From Nemophila menziesii (lineage: Eukaryota; Streptophyta; Magnoliopsida; Boraginales; Hydrophyllaceae): a DNA stretch of 64,000 bases. Within the stretch, counting starts at the first letter, position 1, and every line of letters starts with the position of its first letter. The notes beneath the pieces are model-generated. The model had not been told where the DNA came from. It made no database searches and saw nothing but the letters and a program-made list of their open reading frames with translations. The stretch lies in assembly GCA_029959085.1 (NCBI GenBank), contig JARWIR010000039.1:930001-994000 (forward strand), written 5' to 3'. Below are positions 49,188 through 60,163 of this stretch, one piece after another. A program made the translations under genes and the position numbers.

Positions 49188-50686
49188 TGGTGGGGGCAAA
49201 GGTGTGATAAAATAATAGATAAATAAAGATAATAATAAAGAGTCTCACACCCTTGATAACCACGGAACTCACTGCAAGTATCACAGATCGTTTGCAAGTT
49301 CTAATGATAAGTCAAGTTCGTTCGCAGGGATTGTATCCGTTAGATCTACTTATATTTAACAAGCGTAGATGAATTTAGATGTTTTAAATAAAAATATAAA
49401 AAGATGAAATAACAATCTAATGCAAATAAATAAATAAAACAAATAAACAAAACAAATAACTAAATATGAATGTTAGTCTAATAGATTAGGATTACTAAGT
49501 CTATTACTAAATTGTTATTCTAACATGTCACATTAAGCATTATATATTAACCAGGATTCTAAATTCTACCTAGCCTTTTCTAGACTTAGGAGCAACCTCT
49601 CCACTACTAGGGATTCCTAAGTAATGATTGGTGATTAAATCAAACCTTAATGGATATCTAGTTAAACTAGACGATTATGTGGTGTTGTCAATAACTAAGA
49701 TTAATCCTAAGATTGATCAGATCTATGGAAATAAGTCAAAACACATAATAACAATATACGCCAAGCTTAATCAATTAAAATAACAAATAGTATTTAAAGA
49801 CAAAATAATAATCCAACAATTAAAAGTAAACTTACAGAATAAAAGCTTAGAAATATGGTTGAGAATAGATCTATAGCTAATTACTCAAAATATAGAGAAG
49901 GTGAGATGTAGAAGAGGAGTTGTCAGTCTCCAATCTTCTTCTTCTTGTCTTCCTCTACAGGTCAACTTGCTTCTTGGATGAATAGCTTGATTTTAAGGAT
50001 GAATATCTAACTAAAGGACTAAGCTATTGTTTAAAACTAAGAAAATATAAGTAAAGACTAAGCCTATACTTTGCAACTGAGCAAGGACATATTTACAATG
50101 GTATAAGGGTGTATTTATAGGTGTCTTGGAAGCCCTAATTCGTTTTCTTGAAGGAGAAGTAAGTAGTGGACTCCAAGCCCAACTCTAATTCGTATGGAAA
50201 TAAAGATAAACACTGATGTACCGTTTTGAGCATATCTTCTTCGTTATTGGTCGGTTTGAGCTCCATAAGATACCAAAAGAATCGCAACAGAATTATCTTG
50301 ACCCTCTAGAAGGAAATCACCAGATTCGGCCTATTTCTTAGGTAAAAACGCATATCTTTGGACGTGTATGCAGAATCCCAGATTTAGGCAGCTTTTCCTT
50401 TTCCATCTTTTTAGCTTTTATTTCCTTGTCTCCAATTACCATGCAAATCTCTTTCCATAAGTTGTAATCTTTGACTTGGACTCTAATTAAGCTCCATAAT
50501 TATCTTTAAAGCTACACACTAAATAAATAATTAAACCCAATATGCTCTAAAAATATTATTTCTACAAATCAAGACTCAAAATAGGAAAGTGTAGCATTTC
50601 TCAAGAAAATCGACTATAATGACTTCTAACTCACTAAAAATGATGTCTCATCCTAATATAAATCTATCACAAATGAGGAGACATCA
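49188..50686 (-). mobile_element. Solo LTR of a second gypsy family
   Basis: 1499 bp with TG...CA ends, flanked by CACAT at 49183-49187 and 50687-50691, a 5-bp target duplication with no internal domain, so a solo LTR left by LTR-LTR recombination. Ends and several blocks (for example CCGTTTTGAGCATATCTTC) match the neighbouring LTR family, but the rest is clearly diverged. The plus-strand LTR at 60134-61471 belongs to the same second family. Confidence 0.88.
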
Positions 50687-50691
50687 CACAT

Positions 50692-52006
50692 GTAATCAAC
50701 AATCCATAAATTCAAGTTAAGATTAATTTCGCAATGCCAGAAGGAGAGAATGATAACTTAGTTCAGGTTAATGGCTATAGGTTGTTCATAGGTCCCAAAT
50801 ACATCATCCAGTGGTCCACTTACCTACTACCTAATAGCTCAATTGTTTCTCCATCTAGTAGTTAGAAATCCTAAGGTCTTGGTTATAACTTGGCTTAAGG
50901 ACAGGTGTGGTATATTTGGATAATGAAAAGTGAGCTTTTGGCTCTCTCCTCACTAGCCATCAACGAATCGCCTTAGAGCTTGAGTTTTCACTCGAAGATG
51001 TTCTCACTCAACCCAATTTATTGATGCTTTTTGATGTGCATCCCCAATAATCCCAATTTAAAACCTTTGATGATATAAAATCCACTTTGCCGGTCCGAAT
51101 ATATATTTTCGTTTCACCTCAATTTTTTTCTTTTGTATAGCTATGATTCTTTTTTGATGTTGAGATATCACACTATTTTTTTCATATATATATATATTCT
51201 TTTAATGCCCTTGTTGGCAACATTAGCTCGTAACTTCTTATTCATTCACTATTACCCCGGCAAAGGGTTGCAATAATAACAATTTCATCATCAATAAAAT
51301 CAAAAAGATATTTCCCAATTCCCAAAGTTCCCTAATTATGAAACCCACCACCCCAAACTCAAGCTCTAAAACGAGTTTGTCTCAGGTTTTGCGATTCGAG
51401 TGTGGGTCATATAGATAAGTCCTATAAACTAAGGTATGGATATAATGTGTTTCAATAAAGGCTTTAGAAAGGCTCAGAGGGGCTAAGACGGATAAATAAC
51501 AAATAATATCAAACAAAAGGGTGAGAAAGTCTAAAGGCTTCAAGTGTTTTATCATGAAAGAACTGCCTTAGTCATTTTTCTAACCATCGGATTTCGCTAC
51601 GTTTTCATTATTAGTTCATAGACAAATGGGTTTTCAACTAATTTTAAACCTCACGTTCTACACACCAATTAACTATTCCTAAGTTTCAACGTGAATTCTT
51701 AGCATTGCTCATTAACTTTTCTATCCTTTATTTCCTGTTTTCATACATGCATCCTAAACAATTTTGTTGCATCTTTCAAAAACATACTACTTACTATCAT
51801 TGACCTAATAAAATCATGCTCAAATAGGTACAGTCAAGATATTCTATGCCTTAATTCAACCTAAAAATTTTAAATTTTATGCAAAAACGAAAAGAAGATG
51901 AGGACAACGAATCCCCACCCCCAACTCAAAAGTAAGCCGTGTCCCCACGACTCGAAAAAAAGACTCAGGAATGGAATAAAATTTAAAATTAAACTAACTA
52001 AACTAC
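50692..52006 (-). other. 3' non-coding part of the minus-strand gypsy element
   Basis: About 1.3 kb of AT-rich DNA between the solo LTR and the env-position ORF. A short TA run lies near 51187. No reading frame worth reporting. Confidence 0.6.
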
Positions 52007-52501
52007 CTAATGCATACAAGCTATTAAGAAGAAATAGAATGACCCACCTGGCTGGCCATAGAGATCCATCATATCATCCTCCTTATCCGAAGCTGAAGGA
52101 TCGGTATAACTCTCAATATCCCTTACCATGGTTAAATCTTCTACCTGTGATTCCAACTGTATGACTTCTGTCCAAAGATCTCTGTTATCTTCGCGTAATC
52201 TTTCTACTTTGTTCTGTAACTTGAGAGCCCAAGGAGGAAGATCATAAACAATTTCAGAGGAAGAGGTAGAAGAACCTTGATCTTGGATTTTTATTTTCTT
52301 CAAAGGCCTCCTTGATGGTATGGACATTCTAGCAGTTAATTTCTTCTTTGGTAGTGATTGTGCTGGTGCCTTTTCTTTTGAATCTTCAGTGACCTCATCA
52401 AGATTGATGGGTTTTTCAATGGTGGCTCCAGGCAATTTCTTATTCTTCTCAAGGATTGAGCACTTTCTCTTGTATTCCATAGCTTGAGATCTGTCAGTCA
52501 T
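52007..52501 (-). CDS. 164-codon ORF in env position of the gypsy element
   Basis: The first ATG is at 52501 (MTDRSQAMEYKRKCSILEKN). It is a hydrophilic, Lys/Ser-rich N-terminal half with SLPKKKLTARMSIPSRRPL, then a likely coiled coil (LKLQNKVERLREDNRDLW and on to QLESQVEDL), an acidic stretch (DKEDDMMDL) and a short hydrophobic end (SFYFFLIACMH). It lies 3' of pol and before the 3' LTR, where Athila elements carry their env-like gene. I see no signal peptide or clear membrane anchor, so calling it env would be unsupported. The frame has no damage although gag and pol do. Confidence 0.5.
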   Translation of the reverse strand: MTDRSQAMEYKRKCSILEKNKKLPGATIEKPINLDEVTEDSKEKAPAQSLPKKKLTARMSIPSRRPLKKIKIQDQGSSTSSSEIVYDLPPWALKLQNKVERLREDNRDLWTEVIQLESQVEDLTMVRDIESYTDPSASDKEDDMMDLYGQPGGSFYFFLIACMH

Positions 52502-52859
52502 GCTTGATTTACCCACAACTCAAGTCATACCAAGGATGGATTAAAAGTTTAAGGAAAATTTGGTGTATCTTGATGTTTTGGCTTGGAATTGATGAAAGAG
52601 AAAGGTTTGTTGATTGATCTTGGAAGAACTCTTTAAAGCTTGATGAATTTGATGGTGTTTTGATGGTGTAGTGTGATAAATTAGATGAAGAATTTGTGTT
52701 TATGGATGATAGAGGAGAGGATTTTAATGAGTTGTTGTGTTAATTGTGAAGGTTTGCACAAGCTTTAAGATGTATGTATAGGGTTTGGGTCTGAAAAATT
52801 CGTGTATAGAAGGCTAGGGTTTATCTTGTTAAGGTAAGAATTTGATTAGGAAAGAATTC

Positions 52860-53225
52860 CTTCACAAACCGCCTCTGTGCGGTGCACCGGACCAAACCCG
52901 CGGTATACTGGACCCAACAGCTCTTCAAATTTTTGTCCTCTGGATAATACCCGAGCTAGCACCCCATGGCACGTGTTATGTGGCTGCGGACCATGGGTGC
53001 GGTGCAGGGGGTAGTCCGCAGCATATCCATCAAAAAACCCGTGGTACCCGACCCCGTGGCACGCGTTTTGGGTGTGCGGACCAGGGGTGCGGTGTACCGC
53101 GCCTTCAGGTCTATTTTTTCTCCTTTCTGGATAAAACCCGTGGTACCCGACCATGGTACGGGTTTTCTGGGCACGGTGCATCCCTGCGGACTATGGGGTA
53201 GTCCGCGGGGGTAGTCCGCGCCATG
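52860..53225 (-). repeat. GC-rich imperfect tandem repeat
   Basis: About three to four diverged copies of a 90-100-bp repeat. An ACCCG anchor recurs at 52949, 53037 and 53136, followed by GTGGTACCCGACC or similar and TGCGGACC/GGGTGCGGTG; GGGTAGTCCGCG recurs at the right end. It is strikingly GC-rich against an AT-rich background. Minus-strand frames across it (for example 53276-52956) show the repeat as GTTGF-containing peptides, but nothing indicates a real gene. Confidence 0.7.
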
Positions 53226-53450
53226 CCTTGAATTTCTCCAGATTTTTCCTTTTGACCCCAAACTCGTTTCCTGCACAATAACACACTACCTTTCTCTCTT
53301 ATTAGCTTGTAAACACAATTTAAAAATATACACTAACTTAAAATTATACACTACAAAGCAAAAACAACTAATCTAAAAAGCAATTAAAACAAGGGGTGTC
53401 TCCCAAGAGCACTTTTGTTTAACGTCTTTGAGTTAGACGTGTACCTCAGG

Positions 53451-53720
53451 TTAAGCGCATTCAACGAGATGGATCGTCTCCTCTCGCCCAAAGTCCTCAC
53501 TGTCATGGTATCTCTTCAAACGCTGGCCATTCACCATGAATGTCCGTTGCTCGGTTGGATTTTCAATTTCAATCGCTCCATGAGGTGTGACTTTAGTAAC
53601 AATGTAAGGTCCTCCCCAACGGGATTTAAGCTTTCCTAGGTAATTCGAAAATCGAGAGTTGTATAATAAAACTATTTGCCCTATCTCGAAATGCTTTGGA
53701 CAGAGCCGTTTATCATTCCA
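53451..53720 (-). pseudogene. Integrase C-terminal tail of the gypsy element, after a stop
   Basis: Continues the pol frame after a TGA at 53721-53723: WNDKRLCPKHFEIGQIVLLY, GKLKSRWGGPYIVTKV, VNGQRLKRYHD, ending in TAA at 53451-53453. This is the usual integrase C-terminal region of plant gypsy elements, so the TGA is a nonsense mutation (Arg or Trp codon lost). Confidence 0.88.
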
Positions 53721-56252
53721 TCACTTTGTTTTCTCTTTATAGAGACGTGAATTTTCATAGGCAAGATAACGAAACTCCTCCAACTCGTTCAACTGCATCA
53801 TCCTTTGTTTTCCGGCCAAGTCTGGATCTAGATTCAGAGTTTTAATAGCCCAGTAGGCTCGAGCTTCAAGTTCAATCGGTAGATGACACGCATTGTCGTA
53901 GACCATGCGATATGGAAATGCCCCAACTGGTGTTTTAAATGCTGTTCTGTAAGCCCAGAGAGCATCATCTAGCTTTAAAGACCAATCTTTCCTCGATTTA
54001 CTCACGATCTTCTCAAGAATAGATTTGATTTCCCGGTTGGAATCTTCAGCTTGACCGTTAGTTTGTGGGTGATGACCGGTTGATGTACGGTGTTTCACTC
54101 CAAACTTTCGAAGAAAATTTCTCAGGGGAGCATTAAGGAAATGGGTACCTTTATCACTGATTAGAACACGTGGCGTACCATGTCTTGAAAAGATGTTTGA
54201 TTTTAAGAACTTAATCACGGTTTGAGCATCGTTCTTTGGTATTGCCACTGCTTCTACCCATTTTGACACATAGTCTACTGCAAGCAAAATATAAAGATTT
54301 CCATAGGAAGTGATGAAAGGTCCCATGAAATCTATTCCCCATACATCAAATATTTCAACTTCAAGAATATTATTAAGCGGCATCACGTCTCTTTTTGATA
54401 TGTTGCCAGTGAACTGGCATCTGTGACATGACTGGACATAACGATGACAATCTTTGTGTATTTTAGGCCAATAGAACCCGGATTGAAGAATTTTAGCCGC
54501 GGTTCCATCACCTTTAAAGTGACCTCCATAAGGTGAACTATGACAACCTTCAATGATCTTCTCCATTTCACCTTCATGCACACATCTTCTAACCACTTGG
54601 TCACTACAAATCTTCCAGAGGTACGGTTCATCCCAATAATACTCCTTGGTCTGGTGATTTAATCTTTGTCTTTGTTGTGGGTGGATATCTTTGGGAAAGA
54701 CACCACTCACAATGTAGTTGACCAGATCTGCATACCATGGCACAAAAGCATGTTTAATAGCAAAAAGTTGTTCATCAGGGAATACCTCTTTAACCAACAA
54801 CGGTTCTTTGTTCGCATCAGATCCTTCGAGCCTTGATAAATGATCAGCAACTTGATTTTCGCATCCCTTTCGGTCTCGAATATCTATGTCGAATTCTTGA
54901 AGTAATAGTACCCATCTAATAAGACGCGGCTTAGCGTCCTTTTTCTCCATGTGGTACCTTATAGCTGAATGGTCCGTGTATACAACAGTTTTCTTCCCAA
55001 CCAGATAGGAACGAAATTTATCAAAAGCATAAACCACGGCCAACATCTCTTTCTCCGTCACTGTATAATTCATCTGGGCAGCGTTGAAAGTCTTACTTGC
55101 ATAATAAATCGTGTGGAAAATCTTGTCTTTCCTCTGTCCCAACACAACACCCATAGCGTGATCACTAGCATCGCACATAAGTTCAAACGGAGCTTTCCAA
55201 TCAGGAGGTATAACAATAGGTGTAGAGATCAGTTTCTCTTTAATCATCAAGAACGCTTGAAGACATTCTTCAGTGAAATTCAAAGGAGTATCCTTTTCAA
55301 GTAAAGAGCAAAGCGGTTTGGCGATCTTGGAGAAATCTTTAATAAATCTTCGATAAAATCCTGCGTGACCCAAGAAACTTCTCACTCCTTTAACATAAAC
55401 TGGAGGTGGTAGTGTTTTGATAACTTCAATTTTAGCACGATCAACCTCCATCCATGCCTTCGAAACTTTATGTCCCAACACAATTCCCTCTTGAACTATG
55501 AAGTGGCATTTTTCCCAATTAAGCACATGATCATTTTCTCTACATCTCACAAGAACTTTCTCAAGATTACTCAAACTATCATCAAAACTATCTACAAACA
55601 CCGAAAAATCATCCATAAAAACCTCCAAATATATAACAATCATGTCCCAAAATATCGCCATCATGCACCTCTGGAACGTGGCAGGTGCATTGCATAAACA
55701 AAATGGCATTCTTCTATAAGCAAAAGTACCAAACGGACATGTAAAAGTTGTTTTGTGTTGATCGAGGGGATCCACACAAATCTGATTATAACCCGAATAT
55801 CCGTCAAGGAAACTATAATATTCTCTCCCTGCAAGTTTGTCTAGCATCTGATCAATGAATGGTAGCGGGAAGTGATCTTTCTTTGTTGCTTTGTTCAGTC
55901 TTCGGTAATCCATGCACACTCGCCACCCCACAACTGGTCTTGATGGTATGGCTTCGCCTTGATCATTAAGGATGGTAGTGATACCTCCTTTCTTCGGAAC
56001 ACATTGTACTGGACTAACCCAATCACTGCTAGCAATCGGATAGATAATTCCTACGTCTAACAACTTGATAACTTCTTTCCTCACTACTTCTTTCATAGCT
56101 GGCATGAGTCTTCTCTGTCCTTCTATAGATCGCACACCTTCGTTCTCAAGAATGATTTTGTGTTTGCAAACGGAAGGACTAATTCCCTTGATGTCGGCAA
56201 TAGTCCATCCGATTGCTTCTTTGTTTGCTCGAAGTACTTGAAGTAGCTTCTC
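53721..56252 (-). CDS. pol: Ty3/gypsy reverse transcriptase-RNase H-integrase
   Basis: Uninterrupted over 843 codons from just after a TAG (56253-56255), starting [16 protein letters not shown]; the first Met is at 56135. Numbering from that Met: RT with LDGYSGYNQ (D111) and FMDDFSVF (D175, D176); RNase H with CDAS (D322), TEKE (E361), YTDH (D388) and VADHLSRL (D431); integrase with an H532-H539-C570-C573 zinc site, then catalytic D602 (GIDFMGPF), D661 (ISDKGTHF) and E697 (NGQAEDSN). All catalytic residues are present. It ends at TGA 53721-53723, about 90 codons before the normal end. Part of a broken polyprotein, not a free gene. Confidence 0.93.
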   Translation of the reverse strand, partial: EKLLQVLRANKEAIGWTIADIKGISPSVCKHKIILENEGVRSIEGQRRLMPAMKEVVRKEVIKLLDVGIIYPIASSDWVSPVQCVPKKGGITTILNDQGEAIPSRPVVGWRVCMDYRRLNKATKKDHFPLPFIDQMLDKLAGREYYSFLDGYSGYNQICVDPLDQHKTTFTCPFGTFAYRRMPFCLCNAPATFQRCMMAIFWDMIVIYLEVFMDDFSVFVDSFDDSLSNLEKVLVRCRENDHVLNWEKCHFIVQEGIVLGHKVSKAWMEVDRAKIEVIKTLPPPVYVKGVRSFLGHAGFYRRFIKDFSKIAKPLCSLLEKDTPLNFTEECLQAFLMIKEKLISTPIVIPPDWKAPFELMCDASDHAMGVVLGQRKDKIFHTIYYASKTFNAAQMNYTVTEKEMLAVVYAFDKFRSYLVGKKTVVYTDHSAIRYHMEKKDAKPRLIRWVLLLQEFDIDIRDRKGCENQVADHLSRLEGSDANKEPLLVKEVFPDEQLFAIKHAFVPWYADLVNYIVSGVFPKDIHPQQRQRLNHQTKEYYWDEPYLWKICSDQVVRRCVHEGEMEKIIEGCHSSPYGGHFKGDGTAAKILQSGFYWPKIHKDCHRYVQSCHRCQFTGNISKRDVMPLNNILEVEIFDVWGIDFMGPFITSYGNLYILLAVDYVSKWVEAVAIPKNDAQTVIKFLKSNIFSRHGTPRVLISDKGTHFLNAPLRNFLRKFGVKHRTSTGHHPQTNGQAEDSNREIKSILEKIVSKSRKDWSLKLDDALWAYRTAFKTPVGAFPYRMVYDNACHLPIELEARAYWAIKTLNLDPDLAGKQRMMQLNELEEFRYLAYENSRLYKEKTK

Positions 56253-57651
56253 CTAATAAGGACCTGAAAGGTTAGCAGAAATAATAACAGGCAAAGTTTT
56301 ATTCGTACCTAGATATGCATAGCGCAGATGATCTGGAAGTGGTTTTTCTTCGAGAACAGGTTGACATATTATAGATGGTTGTTTCATTGGTCCAATGTCA
56401 ACTGGTTCCCGAAGTAGTTCTCGCACATTTGATCCTAATGCAGCAACATCTTCAAGGGGAATCTCGAGTTCCTCTGGTGATTCAAGTGCTAAGGCTTTGT
56501 AAAGATCATCATCTAAGCTTGCTTCATTGAAGACTTCTTGCGCCATTTTTTCGATGATATCTATTTTGAAGCACTCATCTTTTGGCATTGGTAATTTCAT
56601 AGCCTGAAACACATTGAATCGTATCTGTTCGCCTTGTACTCTCATGATCAACTCACCATTCTCAACATCAATTAGTGTACGCCCCGTGGATAAGAATGGT
56701 CTACCCAAAATGATGGGGACATTCTTATCCGCGTCGTAGTCAAGAATAATAAAATCACAAGGAAAAATAAAAGAGCCAGCTTTAACTAAAACAACTTCAA
56801 TTTTACCTATTGGTCGTGAGAGGGAGCGATCCGCCATTTGTAATACCACTGATGTGGGTACTACTTCTCCAATGTTAAGCTTCTCGAACAGAGATCTAGG
56901 CATGAGATTGATGCTCGCGCCTAAATCACATAATGCTTTCCCGGTCCAACTGTCTCCAATGCCGATAGGTTTGTAAAACTTCCGGGATCTTCTAATTTTG
57001 GTGGCAACTCACTTTGACAAATAGCACTGCACTCCCTAGCCAATCCAATTGTTTCCCCAGTTTCTATACTTCGCTTGTTAGAGAGAATGTCTTTCATAAA
57101 TTTAAGATAGGTTGGCATTCTCTTGAGAGCTTCAACAAGGGGTATATTAACTTCCAATTTCTTCAACATGTCAACGAACTTCTTGAATTCCAGGTCATTG
57201 TCCTTCTTTCTGACACGTGAAGGGTATGGTGGTGGAGGGCGTGTATTGAGTTCCACTGGTTTTCTTGTTTGATCAGGTGCCCCGGCTTGAACACTCTTTG
57301 GTTTAATTACCTCCTCAACTGTATCTTTGATTATTTTCTCCCCCTTTGTTCTGGAATAGGGATTGGTTCTTGTTCTGGTTCTGGTCTTGGTGGAGGTAGT
57401 TGTTTTCCACTTCGCAACTCAACTGCATGGCAAGAATCGTCTCTAGGAGCAATAGTATCACTTGGGAGTTTCCCTTTCGGCCGATTTTGTAATGAACTCG
57501 CCAGATGTGATATAGTACGCTCTAGTTGCTTGATAATCTTATCCTGGGTTTGAACTTTCTGTTGGTTCTGATTCATTTTCTCAGCTGCTTGCATCAATTT
57601 AGCCATACTCAATTTCAAGTTTTGGATTTGATCTTGTTTTGCCAGTTGCAT
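56253..57651 (-). pseudogene. Linker-protease of the gypsy element (broken)
   Basis: Reads from a coiled-coil-like stretch (KMNQNQQKVQTQDKII) and AVELRSGKQLPPP, a conserved phrase before the protease in such elements. A frameshift near 57335 leads to EKIIKDTVEEV and RVRKKDNDLEFKKFVDMLKK. A second near 56960 leads into the protease CDLGASINLMPRSLFEKL (active-site Asp in DLGAS). The frame 56903-56253 continues to LSGPY and ends at a TAG, after which pol goes on in the same frame, so only that stop separates them. Confidence 0.87.
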
Positions 57652-57759
57652 TGATTGTTTTGGTGGATCTTTCTTTGGTTCTTGACAAGCTTTCTCGATA
57701 ATGGGTTCCTTTTTCTGAATAGGTTTTGGTGGAGTATAAGATTGAAGTTGGGGTTGATG

Positions 57760-58697
57760 TTAAGTTTCTTGTTCTCTGACCCAACTCTTTTGCTGAGGAG
57801 GTTGTTGATAATTAGTGTAGCTTTCTTGAGGATTAGTATAACCATTAGAATAATAGTTATCTTGAGGATATATCACGGAAGCTATTGCTGGATTATTAAT
57901 ACATCCTTCCCACACATGATTTCTTGATCCACAACCAGGACACGAAGGACTTGTGCGTACCGTATTCACCTGAGCAATTGTTCGGGCTGTAGTTCTTCGA
58001 GTTGTTTAGACAATTCTTTAAGCTTCAGAGACTCTGAATTGTTTTCTTTTTCTGCTCTCTTTGGCCAACTTCTCTCGTTCTCAAGAATTATTTCCATCCC
58101 CAACTCAGCCTCTTCAGGATCTAGCAACACAAAACCCGCGTTACCTAACGAATCTGCTTTCTCTCTTGATTTATCATTAAGGCCTCCATAAAACAAGGTT
58201 AAATAATATTCCGGCTAGGATCTACGATAGGGACATCTCGCCTTCTTCTCTGTAAATCGTAACCATGCTTCACCCAAACTCTCTTCGTCTTTCTGTATAA
58301 ATTGTTCAAGCTCCAACATATCTTTTAAACGTCTACTAACCGGATAGAAACGGTCTAGGAATCTTGCTTGAAGCTTGTGCCAATCTAGAATAACATGAGG
58401 GTATTGGGTATCATACCAATCGCTTGCACATCCGGTCAAGAAGAACTGGAACATCAGGTAATATACTTGCTCCCTAGTAACTCCTCTTACGATATAAGCA
58501 TCACAGATTTGCATGAATTTCTGAATATATCGGATCGGATCTTGATGTGCAACTCCGCTGAATAATCCATGAGATGCAAATTGAGTTAGCATCCCTGGAT
58601 CAGGTTTAAATTTTGCGGCTTGGATTTCTGGAGCGCGAATTCCTCGTGGCTCCACTCTGAACTCGATGGGTAGCTCAAGTCTCCTTGGGTTCTCCAT
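57760..58697 (-). pseudogene. gag: gag of the gypsy element (broken)
   Basis: ATG at 58697 (MENPRRLELPIEF). The retrotransposon gag domain has KFKPDPGMLTQF, KFMQICDAYIVRGVTREQVY and FFLTGCASDWYDTQYPH. A TAG at 58215-58217 interrupts the frame after CPYRRS; it continues as LFYGGLNDKSREKAD. A one-base loss near 57985 shifts the frame into the nucleocapsid, which keeps one intact knuckle CPGCGSRNHVWEGC (CX2CX4HX4C). Further frame loss occurs near 57765. Confidence 0.9.
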
Positions 58698-58798
58698 CTA
58701 TAACTAAATCTGAAAAACAAAAACTAAAAACAAAAGCGTAAAATAGAACTAACTGAAATTAAAAGCACAAGATATATGCACAAGGACTAAAGATGTAG

Positions 58799-58816
58799 TT
58801 TCCGGCAGCGGCGCCA
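58799..58816 (-). other. Primer-binding site of the minus-strand gypsy element
   Basis: Minus strand TGGCGCCGCTGCCGGAAA, six bases from the 5' LTR. It resembles the tRNA-Asp-type site TGGCGCCGTTGCCGGGGA used by Athila elements, with changes at the end. Confidence 0.82.
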
Positions 58817-58822
58817 AAAACT

Positions 58823-60133
58823 TGGTGGGGCCTAGGGTGTGATAAAATAAGAGATAATTAACGTGCAAATAACACCCTAAACTACACGGTTCTGCAAGTA
58901 TACAGATCGTATGCAAGTTTTAGTTAAAAGATTAAGATTCGTTCCGCAGAGACTACAGAGGTTAGAAGAATCTTATGCAAATACCAAGTGCGAATAAATT
59001 AAAGATAGAACAACTAAACGTAAATAAAAGTAAAGACAAGTAAAGATGGATTTGAGCAATTAATTAACTAAATCAAACTAAGAATTAAAAGACATGAAAT
59101 AAATACGAAAGAGAAGTGATATGAGAATATAGCTCAAGTTATTAGCATGTAATCCCCACTAGTTTTGCCGTTCTAAACATGTAAGGGTGAATTATGTAGT
59201 ATTTCCCTAATCGGTCCCAATTCGCTATCGGTAGTTTAAAATAGGATTTACCTGTGTCAATAAGGCTTCCTAAGCAAACTTTTCCTGTAATTGGCAAATA
59301 GTCACAAAAACTAAACCGTAGTGATTATCTAGGTAGGTTGGGTTATCAGATCAGACCTAATACTAGACGTTATGTGCTAAACATGCAATTAAACACCGTT
59401 GTCAATGGTGACCTATTTACTAGATGGTAATTCTATATGGCGGCCGTCCACAAGAACACAGAATATAAATCCAAACACATAAACAGAGAATAAAAACTAT
59501 AATTCTATTTAAAATATTAAATTCCCAAATTAGATATATGTCAATCAAAACTAGGGTTCATAGATATATGCCAAAACTCAAGCTAAGAAATTTAGTTCAT
59601 GAAAGAAAAGAAAGAAATTACAAATCTAAAGGTAGAAGAAGACATTGTTGATGACAGCTCCTTCCAGACTTCTCTCTTGTGTTGTAAGCTTCCTCTTAGT
59701 TTAAGGTTTCACCAAGGATGATTTAAGAGTGTTAAGAGGTTGTATTTATAGTGTATAGGTTGACCTAATTCGTTTCTTTAGAGACAAGTTAAGTAATGGA
59801 ATCCTAGCCCAACTCAAATTCGTAAGGAAATAAAGATAAACACTGCTGGACCGTTTTGAGCATATCTTCTTCGTTATTGGTCGGATTGAGCTCCATAAGA
59901 TACCAAAAGAATCGCAACAGAATTATCTTTGCACCTATGAAAGGAAATTACCAAAATCGGCCTATTTCTTGGATGAAATCGCACATCTTTAGGCGTGTAC
60001 TGCAGAATCCTAGATTAGGCAGCTTTTCCTTTTCCATGTTTTTAGCATTTGTTTCCTTTATCTCCAATTTCCATGCATATCTCTTTCCATGAGTTGTAGT
60101 CTTTGACTTGGACTCTAATTAATCTCCATAATT
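58823..60133 (-). repeat. 5' LTR of the minus-strand gypsy element, truncated
   Basis: About 1311 bp, some 97% identical by eye to 47511-48810. The outermost about 185 bp (TGATGTCTCC... end) are missing, replaced by an inverted LTR of the second family. Confidence 0.92.
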
Positions 60134-60163
60134 TGGAGCTTAATTAGAGTCCAAGTCAAAGAC
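60099..60163. repeat. Palindromic LTR-LTR junction
   Basis: Arms 60099-60127 and 60135-60163 (29 nt each, one mismatch) around the 7-base loop ATAATTT. The left arm belongs to the minus-strand LTR, the right arm to the plus-strand LTR; both are cut at the homologous position. The inverted homology continues outwards at lower identity over about 1.3 kb on each side. Confidence 0.93.

Larger units (their letters stand above)
47511..60133 (-). mobile_element. Ty3/gypsy element, Athila-like, minus strand
   Basis: Inserted in the U8 tail after GCAAA (47506-47510). Minus-strand order: truncated 5' LTR (60133-58823), primer site, gag (58697), protease, RT, RNase H, integrase (pol end 53451), GC-rich repeat, a 164-codon ORF, a solo LTR of another family inserted at 49188-50686, and 3' LTR (48998-47511). 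Integrase after RNase H defines Ty3/gypsy; the tRNA-Asp-type primer site and long pol-LTR interval suggest Athila. The LTRs differ at about 40 of 1310 positions by eye (about 97%). A few stops and frameshifts make it defective. The second target duplication is not visible because the right end is truncated. Confidence 0.92.

Noticed and set aside
51180..51202. TA run as promoter or origin
   Set aside because: Simple AT repeat in untranslated retroelement DNA; no supporting signals.
52842..53201. Plus-strand 119-codon frame over the GC-rich repeat
   Set aside because: Several overlapping frames are open on both strands because GC-rich DNA has few stops; no protein-like features.
56253..56255. 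TAG between protease and RT as programmed readthrough
   Set aside because: The element has other random stops and frameshifts, so decay is the simpler reading; no readthrough context could be shown.
53415..57927. Plus-strand open frames across the gypsy pol region
   Set aside because: They are antisense shadows of the minus-strand pol and gag, which have all the recognisable motifs.
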